Origin: an uncultured Spirochaeta sp.
GTDB taxonomy: Bacteria; Spirochaetota; Spirochaetia; DTKZ01
Direction of reading: 5' to 3'
Assembly (NCBI GenBank): GCA_937140905.1
Contig: CAKZQO010000239.1
Coordinates: 1-44,497 of the forward strand
Length of the DNA: 44,497 nucleotides
A program made the position numbers and the translations under genes. The notes beneath the pieces are model-generated. The model saw only the letters and a list, made by a program, of their open reading frames with translations. It ran no database searches and was not told the origin of the DNA. The stretch's first letter is position 1. Every line of letters begins with the position of its first letter. Shown piece by piece: positions 33,184 through 41,368 of this stretch.

Positions 33184-33996
33184 ATGAGTGTAGTAACCAT
33201 TTCAAGACAGCTCGGCAGCCTGGATTTGGAAATTGCGCAAGAACTAGCGAAGAATCAGCATCTTACCATCATCGACAAAGAAGAGATCGAAAAGAAACTG
33301 CAGGAGTACAAGGTGGAAAAAAAGAACATCGAACGGTTCGATGAACGGAAGCCTGGATTCTGGGATGCGTTTTCCACCGATCGAGACATCTATTTGAACT
33401 ATTTAAAACTAGCCATTCTCGAGTATGCCCGACAGGACAACTGCATCATCCTTGGTAGAGGAGCACAGGTGATCTTGGAGCACGTTCCGGGGGTACTAAG
33501 ACTTCGGTTCGTTTCAGCTCCAGAGATGCGAGCCAAACGACTCCAACAGGAACTGAATTGCAACGAAAACCATGCCTATAAACTGATGATGAAGAGCGAT
33601 CACGAACGGGCTGGATTTCATCGGTTCTTCTTCGATGTGGATTGGACGAGGGATGAACTATACGATATCGTGCTGAATACGGGAACTCTTCCAAAAGAGA
33701 CGATCCTCGATATTCTCACCCGATTCCTGGAAGATATTGGAAAGAATCTTAAAACGGAACGAAACCAGAAACTTGACGATCTTATCCTTTCCCAGCGAAT
33801 CGTCGTAAAGATCCTTTACGATTCCAAACTGCCTGTTCGATTCCTCGAGGTTCGGTGTGCAGGTGGAAAGATCGTACTCGAAGGGGTAACCGAATCTCAT
33901 GCGGTCGTTACTGCGGCAGAATCGGCAGCAAAGGAAGTACCGGGAGTCAAATCAATAGAGAATCATCTATCTGTAGTGGTACACATTGGAAGCTAA
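33184..33996 (+). CDS. Cytidylate-kinase-like domain fused to a BON domain
   Basis: 270 residues from the ATG at 33184, which has a strong GGGGAGGAGG site; the open frame upstream to 33046 crosses the promoter. Residues 1-~195 match the cytidylate kinase-like family (ISRQLGS at the N-terminus, NCIILGRGAQVILEHVPGVLRLRFV, ERAGFHRFFFDVDW, YDIVLNTGTL). The P-loop that usually reads GSGG reads GSLDLE, so nucleotide binding may be weak or lost. Residues ~200-268 form a BON domain (VKILYDSK...GGKIVLEGVTESHAVVTAAESAAKEVPGVKSIENHLSVV), usually a phospholipid- or ligand-binding module. The combination suggests a membrane-associated regulator rather than a CMP kinase. It is divergent from fabD. Confidence 0.75.
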   Translation: MSVVTISRQLGSLDLEIAQELAKNQHLTIIDKEEIEKKLQEYKVEKKNIERFDERKPGFWDAFSTDRDIYLNYLKLAILEYARQDNCIILGRGAQVILEHVPGVLRLRFVSAPEMRAKRLQQELNCNENHAYKLMMKSDHERAGFHRFFFDVDWTRDELYDIVLNTGTLPKETILDILTRFLEDIGKNLKTERNQKLDDLILSQRIVVKILYDSKLPVRFLEVRCAGGKIVLEGVTESHAVVTAAESAAKEVPGVKSIENHLSVVVHIGS

Positions 33997-34020
33997 GCTA
34001 TTATAAACAGCAAGTGCACC

Positions 34021-34049
34021 TTGCAAATAAAGGGCTCGCCTTGTATAAT
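34021..34049 (+). promoter_or_regulatory. oadGAB promoter
   Basis: TTGCAA (34021-34026), 17 bases, and a consensus TATAAT (34044-34049); the start near 34056 gives a ~49-base leader. Confidence 0.75.
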
Positions 34050-34104
34050 ACCCACCGCTAGAAATCTGTTCTCAGATACTATCCGTCATTACAAGGAGAC
34101 CGAC

Positions 34105-34317
34105 GTGCTAGAGAAAGGTTTATTTCTGATGATTATAGGTATGGGCATTACCTTCCTGTTTTTAGGCATCCTGATCCTCTCCATCATGGGTGCATCGAAA
34201 CTCATCTGGAAATTTTTCCCTGAGCCTGAAGAACCTACTGCCCCTTCGCGGGTAAGTCCAGCAGAGACTGAAATTGCCATAGCTGTTGCGGCCGTTACGG
34301 CTCGCACCCACAAATAA
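34105..34317 (+). CDS. oadG: Oxaloacetate decarboxylase-type sodium pump, gamma subunit
   Basis: 70 residues from the GTG at 34105, chosen because AAGGAG lies 6 bases before it; the open frame upstream to 34021 is the promoter. One membrane helix (~4-30, GLFLMIIGMGITFLFLGILILSIM) and a short charged/Ala-rich tail are the OadG pattern; the PEPEEPTAPSR segment is the proline-rich linker. It holds the alpha and beta subunits together at the inner membrane. It precedes oadA by 19 bases. Confidence 0.88.
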   Translation: MLEKGLFLMIIGMGITFLFLGILILSIMGASKLIWKFFPEPEEPTAPSRVSPAETEIAIAVAAVTARTHK

Positions 34318-34336
34318 AAATCCAAGGTAGGGTACT

Positions 34337-36238
34337 ATGAAAAAACGAGTTCATTTCATGTGCACCGCGTTTCGAGACGGTTTTCAGTCCGTCTATGGTG
34401 CCAGAGTCTTTTCAAAAGACTTTCTTCCTGTAGTTGAAATGGCTAGTGCGGCAGGGATCAAGCATTTCGAAGCAGGGGGAGGAGCCATGTTCCAATCCCC
34501 TTACTTCTATGCCAATGAAGACGCTTTCACCATGATGGACAACTTTCGTAAAGCCGCAGGGCCTGACGCAAACCTACAGACCCTTTCCCGAGGGGTAAAC
34601 GTGGTAGGGTTAGATTCCCAGCCTCGAGACATTATCAAATTACACGCGGAGCTTTTTAAAAAGCACGGAATAACTACCATCCGAAACTTTGATGCTTTGA
34701 ACGACGTAAACAACCTTATTTATCCAGCCCAGTGTATCCATGAAGCGGGTCTGAAACACGAGGTAGTAGTCACCATGATGGAACTTCCCCCGGGAACACC
34801 GGGAGCCGAGCGAGCCCATACGGCCGAGTTCTACATAAACACCCTGCGACAGATTCTAGACGCAGGAATCCCCTTCGATTCCGTCTGCTTCAAGGATGCT
34901 TCAGGAACTTCCGTACCGAGGAAAGTGTACGATACGATCAAAGGTGCCAGGAAACTTTTAGGTGATAAGGTTCATCTTGTCTTCCATAGCCATGAAACAG
35001 CAGATGTCTGTATTAGCCAGTACATGTTGGCTCTGGAAGCGGGGGCAGATCAGATCGATCTATCCTTAGCGCCTGTATCCGGAGGTACTTGTCAGCCAGA
35101 CATCCTTTCCATGTGGCATGCCCTAAGAGGCACGGAATTCGATCTTGGGATCGATATCAACAAGATCATGGAACTGGAGCAGTTCTTCAAGGACCAGATG
35201 GCTGAATACTTCCTGCCCCCTGAAGCAACGATGGTAGAACCCTTAATCCCCATGTTCCCCATGCCCGGCGGTGCCCTTACCACCAACACCCAGATGATGC
35301 GGGACAACAACCTAATGCATCGGTATCCGGAAGTGATTGCGGCCATGGGAGAAGCGGTACAAAAAGGAGGGTTCGGAACTTCCGTTACCCCGGTTTCCCA
35401 GTTCTACTTCCAGCAAGCTTTCAATAACGTAATGTTTGGCAAATGGAAGAAAATCGCCGAAGGGTACGGGAAAATGGTCCTCGGCTACTTTGGAAAGACT
35501 CCCGTAGAGCCGGATCCAGAAGTTGTTCGGATATCCAAAGAACAACTAGGTCTAGAACCAACTACCGAACTGGTAGTAGACATCAATGACCGGGACCCCA
35601 AGAAGGGGAGGAAAGCTGCCGAGGCAATGCTAAAAGAAGCAGGTCTTCCCATCACGGACGAAAATGTCTTCATCGCTGCCACCTGCCGGGAAAAGGGCAT
35701 CCTTTTCCTCCAAGGGAAAGCCACCATCGGAGTACGCAAAGAAGCCAAGAAGAAGGAAGGCGAGGCAAAAGAGGGAGAAGCGAAACCGAAAGCAGCCCCT
35801 GTGTATACAGTAACTGTAAATGGAAAACCCTACGTAGTCTCTTTAAAAGAGGATGCGGCTGTAGTAAATGGAGTCACCTACGCGATTTCCGTGAAAGAAG
35901 GATCTCCTTCCGCCACAACCGTTACTCCCACGCAGTCAGCTGCAAGTCCTTCTTCGTCAGCAACAGCCTCTCAACCTGCCACCGCTCAAGGACAAGCTCC
36001 TACAGCATCCGCCACAGGCGCACTTGTTGAGATCGATTCGCCTCTCCCAGGGATTATCCTGCGGGTCCCCAAGAAAGTTGGCGACCCTGTACAAGAGGGG
36101 GAACTGGTGCTAGTGCTAGAATCGATGAAGATGGAAACTCCCATCAAAGCTCCCGCAAGCGGCACGATTGTTGAAATCAAAGTGACCCAGGGTGCACAGG
36201 TCAAGACAGGTCAGATTCTGGCCGTGATTCGCCAGTAG
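34337..36238 (+). CDS. oadA: Oxaloacetate decarboxylase-type alpha subunit (biotin carboxyltransferase)
   Basis: 633 residues. The N-terminal HMGL-like TIM barrel (~1-300) contains the carboxylated lysine candidate Lys186 (VCFKDASG) and the metal ligands His217/His219 (FHSHETAD). A PYC/OadA conserved domain follows (~300-470), then a Ala/Pro/Thr/Ser-rich linker (~530-555) and a biotinyl domain with ESMKMET, the biotinyl lysine being Lys598. The usual R-D-A-H-Q-S motif reads RDGFQS (13-18), so oxaloacetate specificity is likely but not certain; other acyl-CoA decarboxylases use the same fold. It takes CO2 from the substrate onto biotin for the membrane subunit OadB. BirA in this window would biotinylate it. 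Confidence 0.9.
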   Translation: MKKRVHFMCTAFRDGFQSVYGARVFSKDFLPVVEMASAAGIKHFEAGGGAMFQSPYFYANEDAFTMMDNFRKAAGPDANLQTLSRGVNVVGLDSQPRDIIKLHAELFKKHGITTIRNFDALNDVNNLIYPAQCIHEAGLKHEVVVTMMELPPGTPGAERAHTAEFYINTLRQILDAGIPFDSVCFKDASGTSVPRKVYDTIKGARKLLGDKVHLVFHSHETADVCISQYMLALEAGADQIDLSLAPVSGGTCQPDILSMWHALRGTEFDLGIDINKIMELEQFFKDQMAEYFLPPEATMVEPLIPMFPMPGGALTTNTQMMRDNNLMHRYPEVIAAMGEAVQKGGFGTSVTPVSQFYFQQAFNNVMFGKWKKIAEGYGKMVLGYFGKTPVEPDPEVVRISKEQLGLEPTTELVVDINDRDPKKGRKAAEAMLKEAGLPITDENVFIAATCREKGILFLQGKATIGVRKEAKKKEGEAKEGEAKPKAAPVYTVTVNGKPYVVSLKEDAAVVNGVTYAISVKEGSPSATTVTPTQSAASPSSSATASQPATAQGQAPTASATGALVEIDSPLPGIILRVPKKVGDPVQEGELVLVLESMKMETPIKAPASGTIVEIKVTQGAQVKTGQILAVIRQ

Positions 36239-36246
36239 GAGGGTGT

Positions 36247-37446
36247 ATGTCTCTACTTGATGTGTTCCATGAAATCTTACTGAGCACTGGTATCGTGGCT
36301 TTTGAGCCAGGCCAGATCATCATGATCCTCGTGTCCCTTGTGTTGATCTATTTGGCAATCAAGAAAGAATTCGAACCCCTTCTTCTTCTTCCCATCGGAT
36401 TCGGTGGGATCTTGGCAAATATTCCTCTGGCAGAGATCGCAAAATTACCCGAACTTATCTTCGATCCTAACACCCAGAAGATCGTTCGCCACGTGGGAGG
36501 TTTTGTAGGGCAGATTTACGATTTCGGGATCGAAGGGGGACTATTCCCCCTGTTCATCTTCATAGGAGTAGGCGCCCTGACGGATTTCGGCCCCCTCATC
36601 GCCAATCCCAAGACTGCTCTATTAGGCGCTGCCGCTCAGCTAGGTATTTTTACCTCCCTACTGGGCGCTCTAGCCATGACAAAGTACCTTGGGTTTGATT
36701 TCAATTTAGCCGACGCCGCTTCCATCGGGATCATTGGGGGAGCGGACGGTCCGACTGCTATCTTCCTGGCCTCCCGACTTTCCCCCCGTTTACTGGGAGC
36801 CATCGCGGTGTCCGCCTACTCCTATATGGCTCTGGTACCCATTATTCAGCCTCCCATCATGCGTCTCCTGACTACCAAGAAGGAGCGGGAAATAAAGATG
36901 GAACAGCTTCGGCACGTGACGAAGACTGAAAAGATCGTGTTTCCCCTTATCGTACTGGGGATTTGTATCCTCCTGCTTCCTACCGCTACACCCTTGATGG
37001 GAGCCCTCATGTTCGGAAACCTTATTCGGGAATGCGGGGTTACGGAACGGCTTTCCAAGGCCGCCCAGAATGAGTTGATCAATCTAGTCACGATCATGCT
37101 GGGACTTTCAGTAGGTTCTAAACTATCATCGGATAAGTTTCTCCGATGGGAAACGATCGGAGTGCTCCTCTTAGGGCTCTTTGCCTTTGCCGTAGGAACC
37201 GCCGGTGGGGTTCTTTTAGGGAAACTGATGAACAAACTATCGAAAAGCCCGATCAACCCGCTCATTGGTTCTGCGGGAGTCTCCGCGGTACCTATGGCTG
37301 CTCGGGTCTCCAACAAGGTAGGGCAGGAGGCTAATCCGAAGAACTATCTCTTAATGCACGCAATGGGTCCGAACGTGGCAGGAGTTATCGGTTCTGCCGT
37401 CGTCGCGGGGGTGCTCTTGTCTCTAGTTCCCAAACTGATGCGCTAG
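36247..37446 (+). CDS. oadB: Oxaloacetate decarboxylase-type beta subunit, sodium pump
   Basis: 399 residues with about nine to eleven membrane helices. The sodium-binding signature is intact: [18 protein letters not shown], with the Asp and GGADGPT that line the cation path, and the C-terminal [17 protein letters not shown] segment with the conserved MGPN. It decarboxylates carboxybiotin and exports sodium ions, so the complex stores decarboxylation energy as a sodium gradient, which can feed the flagellar motor or transport. GGAGGG before the ATG; gap to oadA of 8 bases; strong terminator downstream. Confidence 0.95.
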   Translation: MSLLDVFHEILLSTGIVAFEPGQIIMILVSLVLIYLAIKKEFEPLLLLPIGFGGILANIPLAEIAKLPELIFDPNTQKIVRHVGGFVGQIYDFGIEGGLFPLFIFIGVGALTDFGPLIANPKTALLGAAAQLGIFTSLLGALAMTKYLGFDFNLADAASIGIIGGADGPTAIFLASRLSPRLLGAIAVSAYSYMALVPIIQPPIMRLLTTKKEREIKMEQLRHVTKTEKIVFPLIVLGICILLLPTATPLMGALMFGNLIRECGVTERLSKAAQNELINLVTIMLGLSVGSKLSSDKFLRWETIGVLLLGLFAFAVGTAGGVLLGKLMNKLSKSPINPLIGSAGVSAVPMAARVSNKVGQEANPKNYLLMHAMGPNVAGVIGSAVVAGVLLSLVPKLMR

Positions 37447-37482
37447 TCGCCTTACGCCTGTTGAGATTTCGATCGATTATGC

Positions 37483-37521
37483 AAACCGGCCTACATGCCA
37501 GGAGGCCGGTTTTTTATTTTT
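37483..37521 (+). terminator. Rho-independent terminator after oadB
   Basis: AAACCGGCCT / AGGCCGGTTT (10 pairs) with a 10-base loop followed by TTTTTTATTTTT. It closes the oadGAB operon. Confidence 0.9.
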
Positions 37522-37586
37522 ATGCAGGTTTTAAAAAAGGATTGAATGAATATGTATATTAATCGATTTAGTTATTTCCTCTACCC

Positions 37587-37615
37587 TTGACGTAGTAGTT
37601 TTCTTTTTGTATGGT
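37587..37615 (+). promoter_or_regulatory. pckG promoter
   Basis: TTGACG (37587-37592), 17 bases, TATGGT (37610-37615). The leader of ~75 bases ends with GAGGAG before the ATG. The rest of the 37522-37696 gap holds nothing else I recognise. Confidence 0.6.
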
Positions 37616-37696
37616 TAACCCTGCCGCCACCGTGGAGTGGCTGCCAATCTACAGCTTGCTGTGCGATAAGAACATAAATATCCAGAGGAGCGCTGC

Positions 37697-39679
37697 ATGA
37701 AACTGGAACTCAGGAAAGGTGTAGAAATCCTATCCGACCTTGGGGGTGTAAAGACCCTATCCGAAGCAAAGAAGATCTTTTCAAACAAAATGGACAAGGC
37801 AAACCTAGCCAAGATCGAAACGATCAAGAATGAGGAAGCCTTGTTGAAGATCGCCAACGCCATCGCATTGATGGGGCCAGATAATGTCTGGATTAATTCC
37901 AACTCACCCGAAGACATTCAATACGCCCGGGAAATGGCATTGAAGATGAACGAAGAGTTCAAACTGAAACTTCCAATGCATACCTGCCATTTCGATCTGC
38001 CCGAGGATCAGGGGCGAATGGTAGATAAAACGTACTATATCGCGAACGAAGACGAGGATGTTTCGGTACTAGCGAAGAAGATGCTTCGAAAAGAGGCTTA
38101 CGAATACATCAAGACACATTATCCGAACATCATGAAAGGAAAGACCATGACGGTCTCCTTCTGGAACCGGGGGCCCGTGGGAGCGAAGGCTGCCATCCCT
38201 GCCATCATGGTTACGGATTCCTGGTACGTGGTGCATTCCGGAAACATTCTGTACTATCCTGTGTTCAAATATTTCGATGCAGAAGTGAAACGGGCAGGGG
38301 TCTTTTTCATGAATACTCACAGTTACGGTCGCTTTAAGAGCGAAGACATCCCAAAGGCCCGAATCTTTATGGACCGGAGTTGGTTCACCACCTTCTCCAT
38401 GTTCTGCACCTATGCGGGGAACACCCTCATGTTGAAGAAGGGTAATCATCGGTTTGCCGTGGATATCTGCACCTATTATAGGCAGGAAGACCAGCTCTCC
38501 GAGCACATGTTCATCACGGGTCTAACGGGTCCGGGCGGCCGGAAGACTTTCTTCGCGGGTGCTGCTCCTTCCGGCTGCGGAAAGACCACAACCGCCATGG
38601 TTGGGACAGACTTCATCGGTGACGACCTTGCCCAGATCTGGATAGAAAAGGACGGCACCATGCGGGCCGTGAACCCAGAAATCGGCGTGTTCGGGATCGT
38701 GGAGGATGTGAACTGGGAAGGAGATCCCTACCTCATGAAAGCTCTCCGGGGGAAAATCCCAGCTGAAGTAATCTGGTCCAACGTTCTAATAGATGATGAC
38801 GGTGTACCCCACTGGACTGGTCATGGGGAACCCATACCCAAGCACGGGCGTAACTGGTTGGGAGAATGGTGGCCGGGTAAGACGGACGAGAATGGCAAAC
38901 CCATTCCTATGTCCAACCCCAATGCAAGGTTTACCCTTTCCTGTGAGGTTATTGAAAACTACAACAAAGCACTCGCTACCGATCCAAAAGGACTCCCCAT
39001 TAAAGTTATCACCTACTCGGGACGAGATTCCGACACAATGCCCCCCGTGTGGGTAGCCAAGAATCCTGATCACGGAGTTGCCATTGGTGCTTCGATCCTT
39101 TCCGCCGCTACCGCAACCGAAGTAGGCGCCAAAGGAGTGAACCGACAACCTTGGGCAAACGCTCCTTTTACTCCTGGTCCTCTGGCCGACTACATGGAGG
39201 CTCAGTTCAAATTCTTCAATTCGAAGAAGCTTACCCACAAACCTCTCATGGCTGGGTTGAACTACTTCCTTACCCATGGGGCTCGAGGAGGAGAGCCAGG
39301 AGATAAACGCCTGTTAGGTGAAAAGCGGGACGTGCGGCCTTGGCTTACTTGGTTGGAGCGTCGGGCTCACAACGAGGTAAAGGCTATTGTGACTCCCATT
39401 GGCTTCATTCCCCTGTACGAGGATCTCAAAAAGATCTTCAAAGAAACGATCAACAAAGAGTACACGAAGGAATTGTACGACAAGCAGTTCTCCTTCTATA
39501 TCGACAACATCGTGGCTCGAATCGATCTCCAAAAGGATGCCTACTCGAAAGAGAAGGACTGTCCCAAACGAATCTTCGAGATTTACGACGAACAGAAACA
39601 GGGGTTGCTTGCCCTGAAGGCTAAATATGGTTCCATCGTGAAACCTGAACAGTTGATCGAAGCCGGGGGATTGGGTTAA
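37697..39679 (+). CDS. pckG: Phosphoenolpyruvate carboxykinase (GTP)
   Basis: 660 residues. It is a GTP-type enzyme (longer than the ATP type, with FWNRGP and the hyper-reactive Cys in the P-loop PSGCGKTTTA: Cys294, Lys296). The metal and substrate residues lie in the block MNTHSYGRFKSEDIPKA and the GDDLAQI loop; the C-terminal MEAQFKFFNSKK and RDVRPWLTWLERR segments are family-specific. It interconverts oxaloacetate plus GTP with PEP plus CO2 and GDP. It follows the oad operon after a terminator and has its own promoter, so the C3/C4 node genes are neighbours but separately transcribed. GAGGAG precedes the ATG. Confidence 0.95.
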   Translation: MKLELRKGVEILSDLGGVKTLSEAKKIFSNKMDKANLAKIETIKNEEALLKIANAIALMGPDNVWINSNSPEDIQYAREMALKMNEEFKLKLPMHTCHFDLPEDQGRMVDKTYYIANEDEDVSVLAKKMLRKEAYEYIKTHYPNIMKGKTMTVSFWNRGPVGAKAAIPAIMVTDSWYVVHSGNILYYPVFKYFDAEVKRAGVFFMNTHSYGRFKSEDIPKARIFMDRSWFTTFSMFCTYAGNTLMLKKGNHRFAVDICTYYRQEDQLSEHMFITGLTGPGGRKTFFAGAAPSGCGKTTTAMVGTDFIGDDLAQIWIEKDGTMRAVNPEIGVFGIVEDVNWEGDPYLMKALRGKIPAEVIWSNVLIDDDGVPHWTGHGEPIPKHGRNWLGEWWPGKTDENGKPIPMSNPNARFTLSCEVIENYNKALATDPKGLPIKVITYSGRDSDTMPPVWVAKNPDHGVAIGASILSAATATEVGAKGVNRQPWANAPFTPGPLADYMEAQFKFFNSKKLTHKPLMAGLNYFLTHGARGGEPGDKRLLGEKRDVRPWLTWLERRAHNEVKAIVTPIGFIPLYEDLKKIFKETINKEYTKELYDKQFSFYIDNIVARIDLQKDAYSKEKDCPKRIFEIYDEQKQGLLALKAKYGSIVKPEQLIEAGGLG

Positions 39680-39712
39680 CGGTAAATCCTGGGAATTGGA
39701 TCATGAAAGATG

Positions 39713-39740
39713 GCCGCCCGAAAAACGGGCGGCTTTTTTA
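39713..39740 (+). terminator. Rho-independent terminator after pckG
   Basis: GCCGCCCG-AAAAA-CGGGCGGC, an 8-pair perfect stem, followed by TTTTTTA. Confidence 0.92.
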
Positions 39741-39767
39741 TTGTAACTTTTCAACAATGCAGAGGTT

Positions 39768-40208
39768 CTAAGACACTGGTTTCTTCCTCTGTTTCCTACA
39801 TTCCGTGCATCCTAACACGTGCACATGTTTCCTCCGTTTCCCCTTTCGAGTAAAAAAGCGGGCTATCAAGTATCCTTCAATGGGAAGGGTTGCTTCACAA
39901 ACAGGACATTTCCGGGGATTCTCCCGGTTCGGAGGAAAACAATAGGGGCATCCCAAGAGATGTGAAACTTGTTCTTTCACTCCCCCCGATTCTGTTCCCC
40001 CCTGGAATACGATGGATTTCACCCTCTGCCCTCTCTGAAGGACATGGCCACAGATGGGACAGGTGTGGCCTCCAGCTGAACTGCTTCGATCCGCTTTTCC
40101 TTCTTTCACGCGTCTTTCCCTGTAGAACCAGAACGGTCTACCTCCCAGAAGAGAAAGTAGCAGGTACGAGAGAAATATCGATAGAATGAACAACCCTACA
40201 TACACCAT
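39768..40208 (-). CDS. Membrane-anchored zinc-ribbon protein, function unknown
   Basis: 146 residues. An N-terminal hydrophobic helix (~1-21) is followed by a basic stretch and three to four Cys knuckles: CPICGHVL (~50), CPYC (~92), CPVC (~104) and the final CTEC (~135), which pair as two zinc ribbons. No enzymatic motif is visible. The ATG at 40208 has no ribosome-binding site, but TATTCT lies 7 bases upstream, so the mRNA is likely leaderless. It is divergent from rsmI. Metal-dependent folding is probable; a role in envelope or RNA-related processes cannot be told. Confidence 0.75.
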   Translation of the reverse strand: MVYVGLFILSIFLSYLLLSLLGGRPFWFYRERRVKEGKADRSSSAGGHTCPICGHVLQRGQRVKSIVFQGGTESGGVKEQVSHLLGCPYCFPPNRENPRKCPVCEATLPIEGYLIARFFTRKGKRRKHVHVLGCTECRKQRKKPVS

Positions 40209-40215
40209 ACAGGAT

Positions 40216-40221
40216 AGAATA
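40216..40221 (-). promoter_or_regulatory. -10 box of the zinc-ribbon gene, leaderless type
   Basis: TATTCT (40221-40216) on the minus strand, 7 bases before the ATG at 40208. The hexamer 17 bases further upstream is CTGCAA, a poor -35 match. Confidence 0.4.
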
Positions 40222-40256
40222 CATTACTATACATCCCCTTGCAGGAGGTACCCAAG

Positions 40257-40958
40257 ATCGATACTGTAGAAGTCGTGGGAACCCTATACATTATAGCTAC
40301 CCCTTTAGGGAACCTTCAGGATATTACTTACCGGGCTATCGAGACTCTCAGGCAGGTGGACGTAGTAGCTTGTGAGGATACCAGGCGAAGTATTAAACTC
40401 CTGAACGCGTACAATATCAAGAAACCTCTCATAAGCTGTCATGGACATAACGAAACAAAAAGCGCTCTTCGGATACGGGAACTCCTTTCAGAAGGGAAGG
40501 ATGTCGCTTATGTCAGTGATGCGGGCACTCCCGGTTTGAGTGATCCGGGGGCTAAATTAGTCCGAATGGCTCGGGAAGCAGGTTTCTCGGTTATTCCCAT
40601 ACCTGGCCCTTCCGCCTTTTCTACCCTTTTAAGTGTGGCGGGATTACAAGAAACCTCCGTCCATTTTGAAGGGTTTTTAGGAATCAAGCAGGGGAAACGA
40701 CGCTCGAGACTCAAAGAATTGTTGGATAGAAATGAACCCTTCGTTATCTATGAGTCGGTTCATCGAATTGAAAAACTTCTCCTGGAACTGAAAGACCTTG
40801 CTCCCGAGCGAAGGGTATTCATTGGGAGAGAGATGACAAAGGCATTCGAAGAATACTTGGAAGGACCTGCCGTGACACTCCTTGCTCGAGTACAGAATCA
40901 CCCAGATCGGAAAAAAGGTGAGTATACTGTACTTGTCTATAGCGGGAAAAAGAGTTAA
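40257..40958 (+). CDS. rsmI: 16S rRNA (cytidine-1402-2'-O)-methyltransferase
   Basis: About 233 residues. The tetrapyrrole-methylase-like fold is plain: GTLYIIATPLGNLQDIT, CEDTRRS, VSDAGTPGLSDPG, PIPGPSAFSTLL and ERRVFIGREMTKAFEE are RsmI signatures. It methylates C1402 in the 30S decoding centre. The start is uncertain. An AGGAGGT Shine-Dalgarno (40243-40249) is followed 7 bases later by ATC (40257), with no ATG, GTG or TTG at the right distance in frame; the alternatives are the TTG at 40239 that overlaps the Shine-Dalgarno and the GTG at 40275. I annotate from the ATC with low confidence in that point. The stop at 40958 overlaps the -35 box of the flgM promoter. Confidence 0.93.
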   Translation: MDTVEVVGTLYIIATPLGNLQDITYRAIETLRQVDVVACEDTRRSIKLLNAYNIKKPLISCHGHNETKSALRIRELLSEGKDVAYVSDAGTPGLSDPGAKLVRMAREAGFSVIPIPGPSAFSTLLSVAGLQETSVHFEGFLGIKQGKRRSRLKELLDRNEPFVIYESVHRIEKLLLELKDLAPERRVFIGREMTKAFEEYLEGPAVTLLARVQNHPDRKKGEYTVLVYSGKKS

Positions 40959-40982
40959 AATTGAACCTAGCAATGCCGATAC
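40956..40982 (+). promoter_or_regulatory. Sigma-28 (FliA) promoter of flgM
   Basis: TAAA (40956-40959, formed in part by the rsmI stop codon), exactly 15 bases, then GCCGATAC (40975-40982), one mismatch from TAAA-N15-GCCGATAA. The flgM ATG is 29 bases further on. Confidence 0.85.
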
Positions 40983-41011
40983 TAAGGTAGAGCTAAAGGA
41001 AGGGCTTTGGA

Positions 41012-41296
41012 ATGACCATCGAAAGACTTGGACCTACAGGACCTATTTCGAATTACAATAAGACGGGAAAGGTATCTAAATCCGATTCCATTCTAGGCAA
41101 AGATTCCATCGATGTGTCGGAAGAGGCAAAACAGAAAGCCGAGGTATTCAAAGCCCTCGAAAGCCTCCGTTCTGTTCCGGATATTCGAGAAGACCGGGTA
41201 GCAGAGGTAAAGAAAAAGCTGGAAGACCCCAATTACATCAATGAAAAAGTAATCGAATCTGTTGCAGAACGCATCATGGATCTATTCAAAATTTAA
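41012..41296 (+). CDS. flgM: Anti-sigma-28 factor FlgM
   Basis: 94 residues, the usual FlgM size. The N-terminal half is polar and probably disordered (MTIERLGPTGPISNYN...); the C-terminal half contains the sigma-28-binding helices (DSIDVSEEAKQKAEVFKALESLRSVPDIREDRVAEVKKKLEDPNYI). FlgM holds sigma-28 inactive until the flagellar hook is built and is then exported. The upstream sigma-28 promoter means sigma-28 makes its own inhibitor. A terminator follows 25 bases after the stop. Confidence 0.92.
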   Translation: MTIERLGPTGPISNYNKTGKVSKSDSILGKDSIDVSEEAKQKAEVFKALESLRSVPDIREDRVAEVKKKLEDPNYINEKVIESVAERIMDLFKI

Positions 41297-41320
41297 ATCC
41301 TATGGTATAACCATCTAGAA

Positions 41321-41350
41321 GCGGAGATGATAAATCTCTGCTTTTTTTTT
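41321..41350 (+). terminator. Rho-independent terminator after flgM
   Basis: GCGGAGAT / ATCTCTGC stem (one G-T pair) with a 5-base loop followed by nine T residues. Confidence 0.88.
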
Positions 41351-41368
41351 ATTTATACAGAGGGAACT

